Shown in pieces: positions 7,660-16,402 of a stretch of 64,000 nt of DNA; position 1 is the first letter of the stretch, and the number at the start of each line of letters is the position of its first letter. The DNA lies in contig CAYPOT010000014.1 of the NCBI GenBank assembly GCA_964412455.1, forward strand, positions 1 to 64,000, in the 5' to 3' direction. A program made the translations under genes and the position numbers. A model generated the notes under the pieces. It saw only the letters and a program-made list of their open reading frames with translations. It ran no database searches and was not told the DNA's origin. This DNA is from JAAXXJ01 sp964412455. Lineage in GTDB: Bacteria > Nitrospirota > UBA9217.

Positions 7660-9302
7660 TTCATTTTTCCTCCTTTGGCTGATTTCGATTTCCGTTTGGA
7701 AGTTTTGGCCTTCAGTGGCTGTGGCATCAAATCGTTGTCGCTGAAATCAGTCCGGACGCGGGCAACGGCACTGACTGAGCGGGCGGTCGTGCCGAGGCAG
7801 CGGATGCTCTCTTCAAGCGCTCGCTTCGCTTCCTGTTTTATCACGTTTCGCCATGTCAGCGTCGCGATCTGCTGATCGTCGGGTTTCCAATCACCCGCAC
7901 TCCCGTCCCAATCTCTCGGTAGATTTTCCAGTAGATCGAAAAAATGCTTCTCCAGCCGCGCCCAGTAGGCTGGACGGGGATCAATCGAATTAACTACCTT
8001 GGTTACCTCATCCTTGTCGGGTTGTTTGCCGTCGGGCGATTCGCTGCCGGGTGACAGATAAAGTTTGGCGATTCTCCGCACACGATTGTTGAGCACTATG
8101 GCGGCTTGCTCAGCACTCTCAAGGCGTCCGCCAAGTCGCTCGCGCTTGCTCAGATTCTCATCGCCAAGGAAAGCAGGAGGCACAGGCAAGCGCTCGTGCC
8201 GCCAAAGCAAGAACTTACCCGCTTTATTTGGTGCTGATGCCAACCCCACAACTTGGGCAAAAAAATGTTTATCCTTGCTGATTACACCATTCGCAGAAGC
8301 CCTAGCGAGGACATTAAAACACTCGGGCCTTCGCTCGTTGCTGTCAGGCGGAGGAATTGTGAGAATTGCATGAGCGTCTCGCCATGCAGCTTTATTGCTA
8401 CTCAAGGACACAGCAGAAATACCCTCTTCTTTAGAAATACGATAGGCTTTCATCGGATCGCCAGCAGACTTATCTGCCGATCGCCCTTGGGTAAAAAACG
8501 CCCTCGATACAATCATATTATTGGGAATTAATCGAACCAATCGGCTTTGCCATGTGAAGCGGTCGACCGTGCCCAGGGCTGCGACTACCTTCCTCTCTTT
8601 GCCAGAAAGCCTATCCCGATGTTTATGCGGATCGCTCAGTTCCCAAGGAGGAAGCGAATCATCTTCAGAAGGAACAAGATTTGTCATAATCGTGTCAAAC
8701 AGAGACGGACCTTGTATCCATACAGTCATTCCGCGCAGAGCTATTGCATCAGCCGAATATGGCAAGGTCTCATCCTTTCCATTTATTTTCGCATTGCCAC
8801 TTCTCCCAAATCCCAATGCAAATGATTGGCATGCGAGCAATTGTCTGGCAACTTTTGCATATGACCAAGATGCTTGTTCGTCATCACTACAGTGATCAAA
8901 GAGTGTTGCGTTATTTCCGCTTGCGCATTCTGTCGCAAGACGATTGACGGAAACTGAGCTATTCGTTTCAAGTCCGCTCATTTGATAGAACGGATGCTTG
9001 TCATCCAGAAGGAAAAAACGACTCTTCCTTTGCTCCAAATAAACGGTAATAGTTTTAGGATCGAACTTCCCCCGCGCATATAGCCCCTTCCATCTGCCGA
9101 AATCGATTGGGCCACTATAAGCCCGATACAAAATCGCCAGAAGCAGCCGGTGAATCGTCACCGTCACAAGAGGCGAGTCATCGCAGATTTCGCGGAGTTC
9201 GTGCGCCTTCATAAGTGTATCAAGGATGCCGAATTCCTTGCTGCTCCCATCAAGGGTGATGCAGGGTATCCACTCTTCATCAATTAGGTTAAATTCAGCC
9301 AC
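7656..9302 (-). CDS. cse1: Cascade large subunit Cse1 (CasA)
   Basis: Cse1 reads the PAM and recruits Cas3. The 548-residue protein opens with the family signature FNLIDEEWIPCI and contains FFLLDDKHPFYQM and a C-terminal four-helix region (about residues 400-520). The tail KTSKRKSKSAKGGKMK is very basic. It starts 3 nt after the cas3 stop, so the two should be co-translated. Confidence 0.96.
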   Translation of the reverse strand: MAEFNLIDEEWIPCITLDGSSKEFGILDTLMKAHELREICDDSPLVTVTIHRLLLAILYRAYSGPIDFGRWKGLYARGKFDPKTITVYLEQRKSRFFLLDDKHPFYQMSGLETNSSVSVNRLATECASGNNATLFDHCSDDEQASWSYAKVARQLLACQSFALGFGRSGNAKINGKDETLPYSADAIALRGMTVWIQGPSLFDTIMTNLVPSEDDSLPPWELSDPHKHRDRLSGKERKVVAALGTVDRFTWQSRLVRLIPNNMIVSRAFFTQGRSADKSAGDPMKAYRISKEEGISAVSLSSNKAAWRDAHAILTIPPPDSNERRPECFNVLARASANGVISKDKHFFAQVVGLASAPNKAGKFLLWRHERLPVPPAFLGDENLSKRERLGGRLESAEQAAIVLNNRVRRIAKLYLSPGSESPDGKQPDKDEVTKVVNSIDPRPAYWARLEKHFFDLLENLPRDWDGSAGDWKPDDQQIATLTWRNVIKQEAKRALEESIRCLGTTARSVSAVARVRTDFSDNDLMPQPLKAKTSKRKSKSAKGGKMK

Positions 9303-9305
9303 GTT

Positions 9306-11984
9306 TTAGCCCTCCTCATTCTCAATCACCAGACCCAATTGTTTATCCAAAGTCAGTCTATAGTTACCCACACGCCCCGAGTTCATTTCATCCAGTCGCA
9401 GAAGGCGTGCATGGCGCAGGTGGGCATTCTTCGCCCACTGTGCAGGCGCTTCGCCGTTTTGAAGAAATTTATGGAACAGCGCTTTGTGGCTCAGTTTGAC
9501 TGAACTATCCAGCAATCGGCGAACCTCGGAAACCGTTGGATCAGGGGTCAGAACCGTATCCCCCGACAGCATGACGACAGTAATGGAAGGATCGCCCTCG
9601 CGTGTTGCCGCCCTCACCGCCTTATGGACCTGGGGATCCTCGTCTTCAAGCAATTGGCTATTGAATTCTTCGACAAGATCAGCGGGATCCTGCGGCTTCG
9701 CAACGAGCAGTTGCCGCGCAATGGTTTTGGACGCCAAATATTTTCCCGCCATTGTCTCATCTGCCTGCTCAAGCGCAATTCGCCAGGATTCATCAGATTC
9801 CTCAAACGAATCGCCATAAACGGCTTCCACCAGCGTCTCGATTTCGATAGGTGCATTGATCTCGTTACGCCGGCGCAGAGCTAGCCAAGTCCGCAGAAGG
9901 ATATAGCGGTCGTAGACATACTCAATGCTCTTTCCAAACGAATCCGGTGGCGGGCCTTCCCGGTCAGCGCCGCAGAGAACGATCAACCGTGGTGTTTCCA
10001 AGCCGAGCGGACGTTTGCGCGGATGACGGTGTAAGCGTCCCGAACGTTGGAGCAACAGGTCAACAGGAGCTATCTCGGAGACCATGAGATCGAAATCGAG
10101 ATCAAGACTTTGTTCTACGATCTGCGTCGCAACCAGCACACTGCGATATGGACGATCGGGATTAATGAAGCGTCCTTCCGCGTCCTTCTCCTGGGGTTTG
10201 CGTTTACCGAACTTGCGAAGGACTTCTTCCTCGCGCTCACGCCGCCACATCTGGAGCGTCCGGGCATGAAAAAGCAAGCACTCGGTGTCTTTGAGAGTGT
10301 CTCGAAGATGCTTGTAAACCTCGATAGAGCGATTGACCGTATTGCAGATCACGGTAGCGCATCCGCCTTGCTTCAGTCGTTCCGCCAAGGTTGAAGCCAT
10401 TCCCGCCAAGTCGGTGTGGCAGAATTGCAGATCAATGGCGCGCGATTTATCCATGGGTATCTCGACACAGACGGGCGGCTTGTCCGCCTGATTTTGGGGA
10501 TAGCGACGCGGCTTGGCAAGCGTGATTCTCGGATATCGCCTGTATTCGGTATCCTCCCAGCCTGAATAAGCGTTGGCAAGCGCTTTACGCTTGGCCTCAG
10601 GCAGTGTTGCCGAGAGGAGAATCACCGTGCAATCCAGTTCCGCGAGCCAGTGCAGCAGCCGTTCGAGGATCGTGCTCATGTAAGCGTCATAAGCGTGGAC
10701 CTCATCGAAGATAACCACCTTGCCCGCCAAACCGAACAATCGCACGAACCAATGTTTGGTTTGCAGGACACTCAGCAAGCTCTGGTCGATCGTTCCGACG
10801 CCGAAGGGCGCAAGAAGCGGTCGCTTTTTTGCGGTGAACCACGATTGGGCTTCCACGTCAGCTCCATCCTCGCCAATGTTCTCAGGATTGAAAACCGGGA
10901 CTTCGCCCTCTTGCACATCCGCCATTTGCGCCAAAAGCGCATCGCCATGCACGAGTTGGAGGTTCAACTTTCCTTTATGGCCGCGCTTGCGCAGGTAGTC
11001 ATCCAACACCCGTTTGAACATCGCATTGCCTGTCGCCTGTGTGGGCATGGCGATATACATGCCTCGGGCAAAGCCTCTGCACATCGCAAGATCCGCCGCG
11101 TATAGAGCCGCCTCCGTCTTACCCTCCCCCATGGGGGCTTCGACAATCATAAGGTATGGAGTATCTTGTGCCGAAGTGAGGTCGATCGTGGTGGATTGCA
11201 GGGAGTTGGCGGTAAAATCGCCAAAGACCCGATCGAAGGAAGTTTCTCTCTCGAAAGTTACACCGGGAAACCACCCGAGTTCACCCAGCGCCCGCCGCGC
11301 TTTATCTTGCGCTTCTTTCCAGTAATTGGCCGGATCAATCTCAACAGTCTCGCCGCACACCGCAAAGCACGGGAAGAAATCCTGATTCGAGCCGATCCAG
11401 TCCACAACCGAAATAAAGCCGGCTAACACGGGAACAGCCAGCGGATCGCTTATGTCAGGTGTAGGCTTTTGGCTGCAATTGAAACCAACTACCTGCGCGA
11501 GTTTGTTCAGCATTTCAGTTCGAGCATTTTGCCATTGCTGGTTACCCAGCGAGTCTCTGCCGAGTTGGAGTTGTGATGCGCGAGGGAATACACCATGGTG
11601 TCCGCCGGAAAGCTGGCCTAAAAGGCGGAAAGCAGAGGGCATAAATTCTCCTAAGGCAACGGCGGTCACCAGTCCATGCGGGCAGTTTCGATCGTTCTCG
11701 GAGTAAATAAATCCAGAACATTCAGCTATTTTCCAAACCTCCTTTTGAAATCCAGGACTGGCCTTGCCAATATCGTGCGCACCTGCCAAAAACATGATTA
11801 TGGGCTTGATGTCATTCGCTGAAAAAATACTTTCCAGCCGCTTCCGAAGTCCATCAGCCAGATTATGCTCCCAAACAAAACCAGCGACTGCAGCCACGTC
11901 TAGCAGGTGAAGCATGAGCGGATGCCACGCGGTTTTATCAGTTTTTGAAGTTTTTGCCCAGATGTTTGAGAGTGCCATCTCCAT
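9306..11984 (-). CDS. cas3: CRISPR-associated nuclease-helicase Cas3, type I-E
   Basis: Cas3 is recruited by target-bound Cascade, unwinds the DNA and degrades it. The 892-residue protein has an N-terminal HD nuclease (WHPLMLHLLD at about residue 20, GAHDIGK at about 70), then an SF2 helicase with APMGEGKTEAAL (Walker A), FDEVHAYD (DEVH) and QRSGRLHRH (motif VI). The ATG at 11984 is preferred because the relic upstream ends with an overlapping TGATG and GAGG lies about 10 nt before it; a GTG at 11987 is also in frame. It is the first full gene of the cascade operon. Confidence 0.97.
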   Translation of the reverse strand: MEMALSNIWAKTSKTDKTAWHPLMLHLLDVAAVAGFVWEHNLADGLRKRLESIFSANDIKPIIMFLAGAHDIGKASPGFQKEVWKIAECSGFIYSENDRNCPHGLVTAVALGEFMPSAFRLLGQLSGGHHGVFPRASQLQLGRDSLGNQQWQNARTEMLNKLAQVVGFNCSQKPTPDISDPLAVPVLAGFISVVDWIGSNQDFFPCFAVCGETVEIDPANYWKEAQDKARRALGELGWFPGVTFERETSFDRVFGDFTANSLQSTTIDLTSAQDTPYLMIVEAPMGEGKTEAALYAADLAMCRGFARGMYIAMPTQATGNAMFKRVLDDYLRKRGHKGKLNLQLVHGDALLAQMADVQEGEVPVFNPENIGEDGADVEAQSWFTAKKRPLLAPFGVGTIDQSLLSVLQTKHWFVRLFGLAGKVVIFDEVHAYDAYMSTILERLLHWLAELDCTVILLSATLPEAKRKALANAYSGWEDTEYRRYPRITLAKPRRYPQNQADKPPVCVEIPMDKSRAIDLQFCHTDLAGMASTLAERLKQGGCATVICNTVNRSIEVYKHLRDTLKDTECLLFHARTLQMWRREREEEVLRKFGKRKPQEKDAEGRFINPDRPYRSVLVATQIVEQSLDLDFDLMVSEIAPVDLLLQRSGRLHRHPRKRPLGLETPRLIVLCGADREGPPPDSFGKSIEYVYDRYILLRTWLALRRRNEINAPIEIETLVEAVYGDSFEESDESWRIALEQADETMAGKYLASKTIARQLLVAKPQDPADLVEEFNSQLLEDEDPQVHKAVRAATREGDPSITVVMLSGDTVLTPDPTVSEVRRLLDSSVKLSHKALFHKFLQNGEAPAQWAKNAHLRHARLLRLDEMNSGRVGNYRLTLDKQLGLVIENEEG

Positions 11985-12124
11985 CACATCATCGCCTCGT
12001 CGTTACTAAACTGTGTCGCCGCCGCCACATCCAGGCAGTGATAGGGCAGCAGATGATAGCCCGGCCCATCTTTCTCCGCCTTCCCCCAATATCGATAATA
12101 GCTTTTGAGTTCCGATTCTTTCAT
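11984..12124 (-). pseudogene. Remnant of the N-terminus of a second, different cas3
   Basis: A 46-codon frame just before cas3 reads MKESELKSYYRYWGKAEKDG, then GYHLLPYHCLDVAAATQ, then stops. YWGKA with YHLLPYHCLDVAA is the N-terminal HD signature of another Cas3 lineage, and it duplicates the HPLMLHLLDVAA segment of the complete cas3 that follows. The two frames differ, so it is not a longer start of the same gene. I infer that a resident cas3 was replaced, leaving its first ~36 codons under the operon promoter. It could still be translated as a short peptide. Confidence 0.7.
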
Positions 12125-12131
12125 ACCGTCC

Positions 12132-12159
12132 GTTATATGTATCACACCACCTATGTCAA
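12132..12159 (-). promoter_or_regulatory. Promoter of the cas3-cascade operon
   Basis: On the minus strand TTGACA (12154-12159) and TATAAC (12132-12137) are separated by 16 bp. The expected transcription start is about 12125, next to the ATG of the cas3 relic at 12124, so the transcript would have almost no leader. This is the only strong promoter seen upstream of the cascade genes. Confidence 0.7.
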
Positions 12160-12307
12160 ATTCTGTCGTAGCTAAAAATAGCTAAAGAGTTGCAGAGTTA
12201 AGGAGTTTGGGCGTTCGTCGAACATCAGTTTAGGTGTTGAAGAGTTTTGGGGGTTTGGAGTTAAGTTCCTCAACCCTATAACCCCTCTACTCTCCCACTC
12301 CCCGCCT

Positions 12308-12671
12308 CTACTTCTTCCCACCTGCCGCGAATCTCTTGCGCCATATTTCGACAAGCGGCTGCCAGTGGCGCATGTCCGCCCCGGAAAGGGCCGACAAGTA
12401 AGCCGCCTTTTCCGTAGCGACGGGAACCAGGAGAACCGGCGGCAGATCACGGCGATACAGGAGGGAGAAAAGGAGCATCCGCGCAACGCGACCGTCTTTG
12501 CGATATGCGCTATGGGTTCGAAAGTCGTCAATTGCATCCGATCCGGAGGCATCGAAGCTCCCGGTTTTCCGTGCTATGAGAAAAACAGCCGCGGCGGCGG
12601 CCCAAGCAAGCGCAAGGTGTGGCGGAGGGGAAGGAAGGCGGACAAGGTCCGTAAAAATGAAGGGCAGTTCC
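12308..12671 (-). pseudogene. Remnant of the C-terminal half of a Fic protein
   Basis: The minus frame ending at the TAG at 12308 reads HSAYRKDGRVARMLLF, then RRDLPPVLL, AAYLSALSGAD and PLVEIWRKRF. This follows the pattern of the Fic C-terminal region (HPFxxGNGRxxR, then PP, YL.AL..AD), but the catalytic motif is degraded: Phe to Ala, and Gly-Asn to Lys-Asp. No start codon is present. It lies downstream and on the same strand as the Fic N-terminal remnant at 13575-13832, so I infer one broken gene. Identification rests on motif pattern only. Confidence 0.45.
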
Positions 12672-12672
12672 T

Positions 12673-12996
12673 CTATGCCACCTTCTCGCCCGTCCTCATC
12701 ACTTCGGCGGCGATGGGATCGTCTTCGGTGAATTCATCCGCGAGGAAGGGATGGGGCTCGATATTGAAATCGATGTCCCGTGCGATCTTCATGAGCAGGA
12801 ACTTGAAATCAAAGCTGTCGCCGATGAATTTTTTCGTCAGCACCGCCACGTCGATGTCGCTCCACTCCGTTGCCTTTCCCTGAGCGTACGAGCCGTAAAG
12901 ATAGGCGGTGACGACCTCGATGTTTCTCTTTCTTAATGCCTCGATATAGCGTTTAACGGATGCCCGGATCAGCTTCTTATCTTTTGCTTTAGCCAT
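12673..12996 (-). CDS. MNT-type nucleotidyltransferase antitoxin
   Basis: A 107-residue minimal nucleotidyltransferase. The signature GSYAQGKATEWSDIDVAVL gives the G-S and D-x-D metal-binding motif of the Pol-beta fold. MntA-type antitoxins adenylylate the active-site Tyr of their HEPN partner. The start at 12996 is supported by AAGGAG 8 nt upstream and overlaps the HEPN gene by 28 nt. The upstream in-frame start at 13050 is rejected because it lacks a site and would overlap deeply. Confidence 0.9.
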   Translation of the reverse strand: MAKAKDKKLIRASVKRYIEALRKRNIEVVTAYLYGSYAQGKATEWSDIDVAVLTKKFIGDSFDFKFLLMKIARDIDFNIEPHPFLADEFTEDDPIAAEVMRTGEKVA

Positions 12997-13361
12997 TCCC
13001 GCAACTCCTTGATCTTTTCGATATTTTCCGCTGTGAATTCTTTCGTGCACTTCCTGTAAAAGTCCCTTTTGAAATCCTCGTACCGCGTTTCAATGTTGAA
13101 CAAGGTGATATATTGCAAAGCGTCCTTCCGATTGTCCGTCAGATCCAACCCTGCGAGCACCGCGAGTTTGTGGAGGTCATGGGTCCGGGGCACTTCCCGG
13201 ACCGCAGTCTTTATGTAGCTCGCCTTAAGCAACTTTTCTATTGCCAGATGGCCGATAAACAGCGACCACATATACTCACCTGCCTGAAACATGTTAAGCA
13301 TGGACTGACAATTATCATCGGAGGAGTCGAGCCAGAATCGGATAAGCTCATCTTTTGTCAT
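12969..13361 (-). CDS. HEPN-domain toxin (HepT-like)
   Basis: A 130-residue all-helical HEPN protein with FIGHLAIEKLLKASYI and HDLHKLAVLAGL, the usual conserved helices, and RTHDL preceding them. HEPN toxins are ribonucleases paired with MNT antitoxins. The last helix (FKRDFYRKCTKEF) carries Tyr residues that could be the modification site. Toxin and antitoxin overlap. The pair lies between the two Fic remnants. Confidence 0.9.
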   Translation of the reverse strand: MTKDELIRFWLDSSDDNCQSMLNMFQAGEYMWSLFIGHLAIEKLLKASYIKTAVREVPRTHDLHKLAVLAGLDLTDNRKDALQYITLFNIETRYEDFKRDFYRKCTKEFTAENIEKIKELREWLKQKIRS

Positions 13362-13411
13362 GCATGTATCCTCGCCTATCTTTCGCCGCTCAAATTATAA
13401 CGAAATGTCGA

Positions 13412-13537
13412 TCAGCCTGTCATGGTGGATTTTCCGCCCGAATGGATATCCTGTATCACCAGTTTTTCCTGGAGCTCATCGGGCAGGTCCCTCACTTCCT
13501 TCAATATTTTATCCTCGTATGGCGTTTTGGTTTGCAT
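13412..13537 (-). CDS. Small antitoxin-like ORF, probably a fragment
   Basis: A 41-residue frame reading KTPYEDKILKEVRDLPDELQ then EKLVIQDIHSGGKS. The ILKEV..LPDELQEKL pattern resembles the N-terminus of DUF2281-like antitoxins, which normally continue further. GGAGG sits only 3 nt before the ATG. It has no partner toxin beside it, so it looks like a leftover of another module. Function is uncertain. Confidence 0.35.
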   Translation of the reverse strand: MQTKTPYEDKILKEVRDLPDELQEKLVIQDIHSGGKSTMTG

Positions 13538-13574
13538 ATGCCTCCACACTGACGCGATTTGCATCGTAAAAACA

Positions 13575-13832
13575 CTATATCATATTTCTCTGCTTTATTA
13601 AAGGCCTGCTGTGTCGCGGCATATTTGTTACCCTTATGTCGCGGTAGTGTCCGGCCCAGGTCGGGAAAAGCTCCTCGAACGCATCTTTGTGAAGTTTTCG
13701 GATGACGTCAGGAGTGATTTTCAGCTCATCGGGGGAAAGAACAAGAAGTGAAGCCATGACGCGCTCCACTCCCTTTGCAAGATAGGGCGCAAGCGCTGCG
13801 TAGGATTTGATGCCGAGGCTGGATTCTATGAA
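13575..13832 (-). pseudogene. Remnant of the N-terminal half of a Fic protein
   Basis: The frame reads FIESSLGIKSYAALAPYLAK, then ITPDVIRKLHKDAFEELFP and TWAGHYRDIRVTN before diverging and stopping at 13575. LFPTWAGHYRDIRV is the conserved Fic segment just before the catalytic region. No ATG, GTG or TTG is in frame near the expected start, and an ATA stands where an ATG would fit. The missing catalytic half appears to lie at 12308-12671, beyond the HEPN/MNT pair. Confidence 0.55.
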
Positions 13833-14029
13833 CCGTGTGGTAGAGGAGTATTCTTCAGACTCTTCAGATACTCTTTCAGCATCTTGAGGCTTACGGGTTC
13901 TCCTTCGAACGCCATCGAGGCGTGTACCTGCGCGGGTATGCTTTCCTGGTAACGTTTTCTCCGCTCGTCCGGCGTCAGGCGCGTTCGCCAGTACGTTACG
14001 CTGTTTATTTGGGCATTTCTTTTTCTCAT
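13826..14029 (-). CDS. Fic-associated antitoxin-like small protein
   Basis: A 67-residue basic protein with YWRTRLTPDERRKRYQ, ESIPAQVHASMAFEGEPVSL and KMLKEYLKSL. It ends where the Fic remnant begins, as expected for a small antitoxin gene placed before fic; the SxxxEG-like segment SMAFEGEP fits an inhibitory helix. GAGG lies 6 nt before the ATG. It now has no intact partner. Family assignment is inferred from context and motif shape. Confidence 0.5.
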   Translation of the reverse strand: MRKRNAQINSVTYWRTRLTPDERRKRYQESIPAQVHASMAFEGEPVSLKMLKEYLKSLKNTPLPHGS

Positions 14030-14157
14030 TGTTTCCTCGCTTCTTTTTTAACTTTACCATGTCCGCCCTCTTGAGTCAACAATTTGAACAATGCAAGGGA
14101 TGATGCCGTTAGTCTATGAACCTTACCATGACAAACAGCGTCGTAGTGAAAATTCGT

Positions 14158-15123
14158 TCAGTATACGTTTCCCATGCGCTTTATCTCCCGTTCCACTTCC
14201 CGCGCCAGTATTTTCGGCGAAAGCACCTTGACATCCGCGCCGTAGAACAGAATACGGCGCGTCACCTCCCGGAAATCCGCAACCGGGAACGTGAGCACAA
14301 GGCTTCCGTCCCTGCCGAAGGCCGTCTTTTGTGCCGGATGCCACACCTGCTCGGCCACCCATGCGGCCACGGTCGGCGCGAACCGCAGCTTTACCGGCAC
14401 TCCATTTTTACCCTGCATGATGCCGAAGTTTTTCCGCACATACTCCTTGACTGACGGAATGTTGCGCGGCAGAGTCAACCGGTCAGCGGTGACGTTCGCG
14501 GACCGTATCCGGGACACCACAAAGTCCCGGAGGCCCTTTTTCATCGCGCAGTAAGCAATAACGTGCCAGCTTCCCATATAGAGGAGAAGATGCAAAGGAA
14601 GTATCTTTCGTATCGTCGTTTCTTTCTTGTGGGGTGAGTGATAGGTGATCTCAAGCGGATTGCCCTTGAGAAGCGCGTCGGCTATCGCGGGGAAGTGGGG
14701 CGAGGAGACCTTCGAATATTCGACATTCTTGACGGAGATCAGTTCGGCGATGTCGGCGGAGCAAAGCCCGCGTTTGCCGCTGCCGCCAAGCAAGTCGTCA
14801 AGAAATGAGCAAAGACCGCGTTTCATCCGCTCATCCGGGACCGAGGAGGCCAGCCGCACCGCCAGGGCCACGGCAACGATATTCTCCTCGGTCAGCCACA
14901 ACCCCGGCAGTTCAAAGCTTCGGTCCGTATACGTGTAGCCTTTTCGTTCGTGGGAGTAGGCAAGAGGCGCGCGAAGCCTGTCACGCATGAACTCTATATC
15001 GCGCTGAGCTGTTCGGCAGGATATCTCGAATCGATCGGCAAGCTGGCTTGCATTGGGATAGGCCCGGGCCTTCACCCGGCCGTGAAACCACAGGAACCGT
15101 TCATAATTCAGACGATCTCCCAT
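14158..15123 (-). CDS. WYL-domain transcriptional regulator
   Basis: A 321-residue regulator with an N-terminal winged helix (NASQLADRFEISCRTAQRDI, about residues 23-43), a central WYL fold (PLEITYHSPHKKETTIRKIL, LLLYMGSWHVIAY, about 155-195) and a C-terminal WCX segment. WYL regulators often lie beside CRISPR-Cas and other defence genes and sense nucleic-acid ligands or damage. Here it is about 3 kb upstream of the cascade promoter and on the same strand. Control of the cas genes is inference. Confidence 0.9.
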   Translation of the reverse strand: MGDRLNYERFLWFHGRVKARAYPNASQLADRFEISCRTAQRDIEFMRDRLRAPLAYSHERKGYTYTDRSFELPGLWLTEENIVAVALAVRLASSVPDERMKRGLCSFLDDLLGGSGKRGLCSADIAELISVKNVEYSKVSSPHFPAIADALLKGNPLEITYHSPHKKETTIRKILPLHLLLYMGSWHVIAYCAMKKGLRDFVVSRIRSANVTADRLTLPRNIPSVKEYVRKNFGIMQGKNGVPVKLRFAPTVAAWVAEQVWHPAQKTAFGRDGSLVLTFPVADFREVTRRILFYGADVKVLSPKILAREVEREIKRMGNVY

Positions 15124-15218
15124 AGGTTCTTATCTCCCCCATGATGCAGTTACCGATCGCTTACTTTTTCCATTTCGAAGACCGTCCATTATTGATGTAG
15201 TCGTAAGAACTAATATTT

Positions 15219-15300
15219 TCACACGAAGCCACAAAGGCACGAAGAAAGGCACATTGAAAATATTCAAGATTCTCTTTGTGATCTCCGTGGCTTCGTGTGA
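15219..15300. repeat. Dispersed palindromic element, family 1, copy 1
   Basis: TCACACGAAGCCAC (15219-15232) and its exact reverse complement (15287-15300) frame an 82-bp element built of CGAAG/CACAAAGG micro-repeats. Related elements lie at 41508-41651, 55231-55313 and 58597-58704. The rest of the 257-bp gap between the WYL gene and the exonuclease shows no gene. Confidence 0.8.
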
Positions 15301-15380
15301 GACCGGACTTTTTACGAGTTCATCATTATTGCAGCATCGACAGGGAAATAACACCTGCCCAAACGGGTAGGGTGGTATGA

Positions 15381-15893
15381 CTATGATCTCGTCAACTCCA
15401 TCCATATCCGCGCCGCCATCCTCGCATCATCGAGAGCCCGATGCATTCGCATCCCTTCTGGTGATCCGACCAGATGGCGGTAGACAGTTTCCAGTTTATG
15501 GTCCCGTAAGTTCGGTAAACGCTTTCTACTCAAAGCGAGCGTACAATGATAGGGATTGCCGAAGCTGAGGCCGAGACGGCCGAATTCGTGTCGAAGGAAT
15601 GTAACATCGAAACTGGCATTGTGGGCAACGAGAACGCTGCCGGCAATATATCGGAATAAATCGTGAAGCACAGCTTCCGGTTCCGGCTTGCCCGAGAGCA
15701 TCGCGTTCGTAATGCCGTGAACACGTTGCGCCTGTAAAGTGACCGGCACACCCGGATCAACAAGGGAATGAAACTCGTTAGTGATGCCGCCTTCATCGAC
15801 GGCTACAGCGCCGATCTCGATGATCCTGCCGCCTCGTAAAGCGGAAAGACCTGTCGTTTCGACATCGACCGCTATTATCCGCGGCGGCATCAT
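15381..15893 (-). CDS. DEDDh-type 3'-5' exonuclease (DnaQ-like)
   Basis: A 170-residue exonuclease of the Pol III epsilon fold. The four acidic motifs and the catalytic His are visible: VDVETTGL (Asp-x-Glu), HNASFDVTFL, and HRALDDARMAARI. It lacks the C-terminal Pol III alpha-binding tail of long DnaQ forms, so it may act in repair or RNA trimming. The start overlaps the CBS gene stop by 4 nt (ATGA), so the two form an operon. Confidence 0.93.
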   Translation of the reverse strand: MMPPRIIAVDVETTGLSALRGGRIIEIGAVAVDEGGITNEFHSLVDPGVPVTLQAQRVHGITNAMLSGKPEPEAVLHDLFRYIAGSVLVAHNASFDVTFLRHEFGRLGLSFGNPYHCTLALSRKRLPNLRDHKLETVYRHLVGSPEGMRMHRALDDARMAARIWMELTRS

Positions 15894-16402
15894 TTTAATT
15901 TCTTGATCACCGCTTTGAGGATGTCGGCCCTCGTGATAATCCCGAGAAGCACCTGACGTTCATCGGTCACGATCAGCCTCCTGATCTTTTTTTCGTCCAT
16001 GATCCTCACCGCGTCGGCAATGTTCGCATCGGGGTGTATGGTGATCGCCCGGACGGTCATGATGTCACCGACGATATCGCCCATCTTGGTCACGGGAAGG
16101 CGTTCCCCCAGCATGTATTTCAAGAGGTCCTTGAAGGTATGCTCCCGCCCCACGCCCAGCATGGACAGGATGTCCGCCTGGGTAATGATGCCGAGGACCT
16201 TCTTGTCATTATCCACGACCGGAAGCCCGCTGATGTTTTTCCCCGACAGGATATTCGCCACCTTCGTGATGCTCTCATATTTCGTAATGACGAGAACATC
16301 CCTGGTCATGACGTCCCGCACATGCAATTCCAGCCCGATCGCCGATCGGATCTGCCTGCCGCTGCCTTCTTCCTTAATGGTGTCCATACCACGCTCCTTC
16401 AT
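15890..16402 (-). CDS. Tandem CBS-domain protein
   Basis: A 170-residue cytoplasmic protein made almost wholly of two CBS domains: residues about 28-85 (VRDVMTRDVLVITKYESI, SGLPVVDNDKKVLGIITQADIL) and 108-168 (VGDIMTVRAITIHPDANI, RRLIVTDERQVLLGIITRADIL). Such stand-alone pairs bind adenine nucleotides and act as energy sensors on partner proteins. It is the first gene of a two-gene unit with the exonuclease. The partner is not evident. Confidence 0.93.
   Translation of the reverse strand: MKERGMDTIKEEGSGRQIRSAIGLELHVRDVMTRDVLVITKYESITKVANILSGKNISGLPVVDNDKKVLGIITQADILSMLGVGREHTFKDLLKYMLGERLPVTKMGDIVGDIMTVRAITIHPDANIADAVRIMDEKKIRRLIVTDERQVLLGIITRADILKAVIKKLK

Noticed and set aside
12172..12552. 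126-codon minus-strand frame
   Set aside because: Low-complexity composition and no family; the overlapping frame ending at 12308 has Fic-like motifs and is a better reading.
14123..14454. Frames overlapping the WYL gene on both strands
   Set aside because: Shadows of the WYL coding sequence with no ribosome-binding site or family match.
15130..15405. 91-codon minus-strand frame between the exonuclease and WYL genes
   Set aside because: It runs through the family 1 palindrome and has no recognisable protein features.
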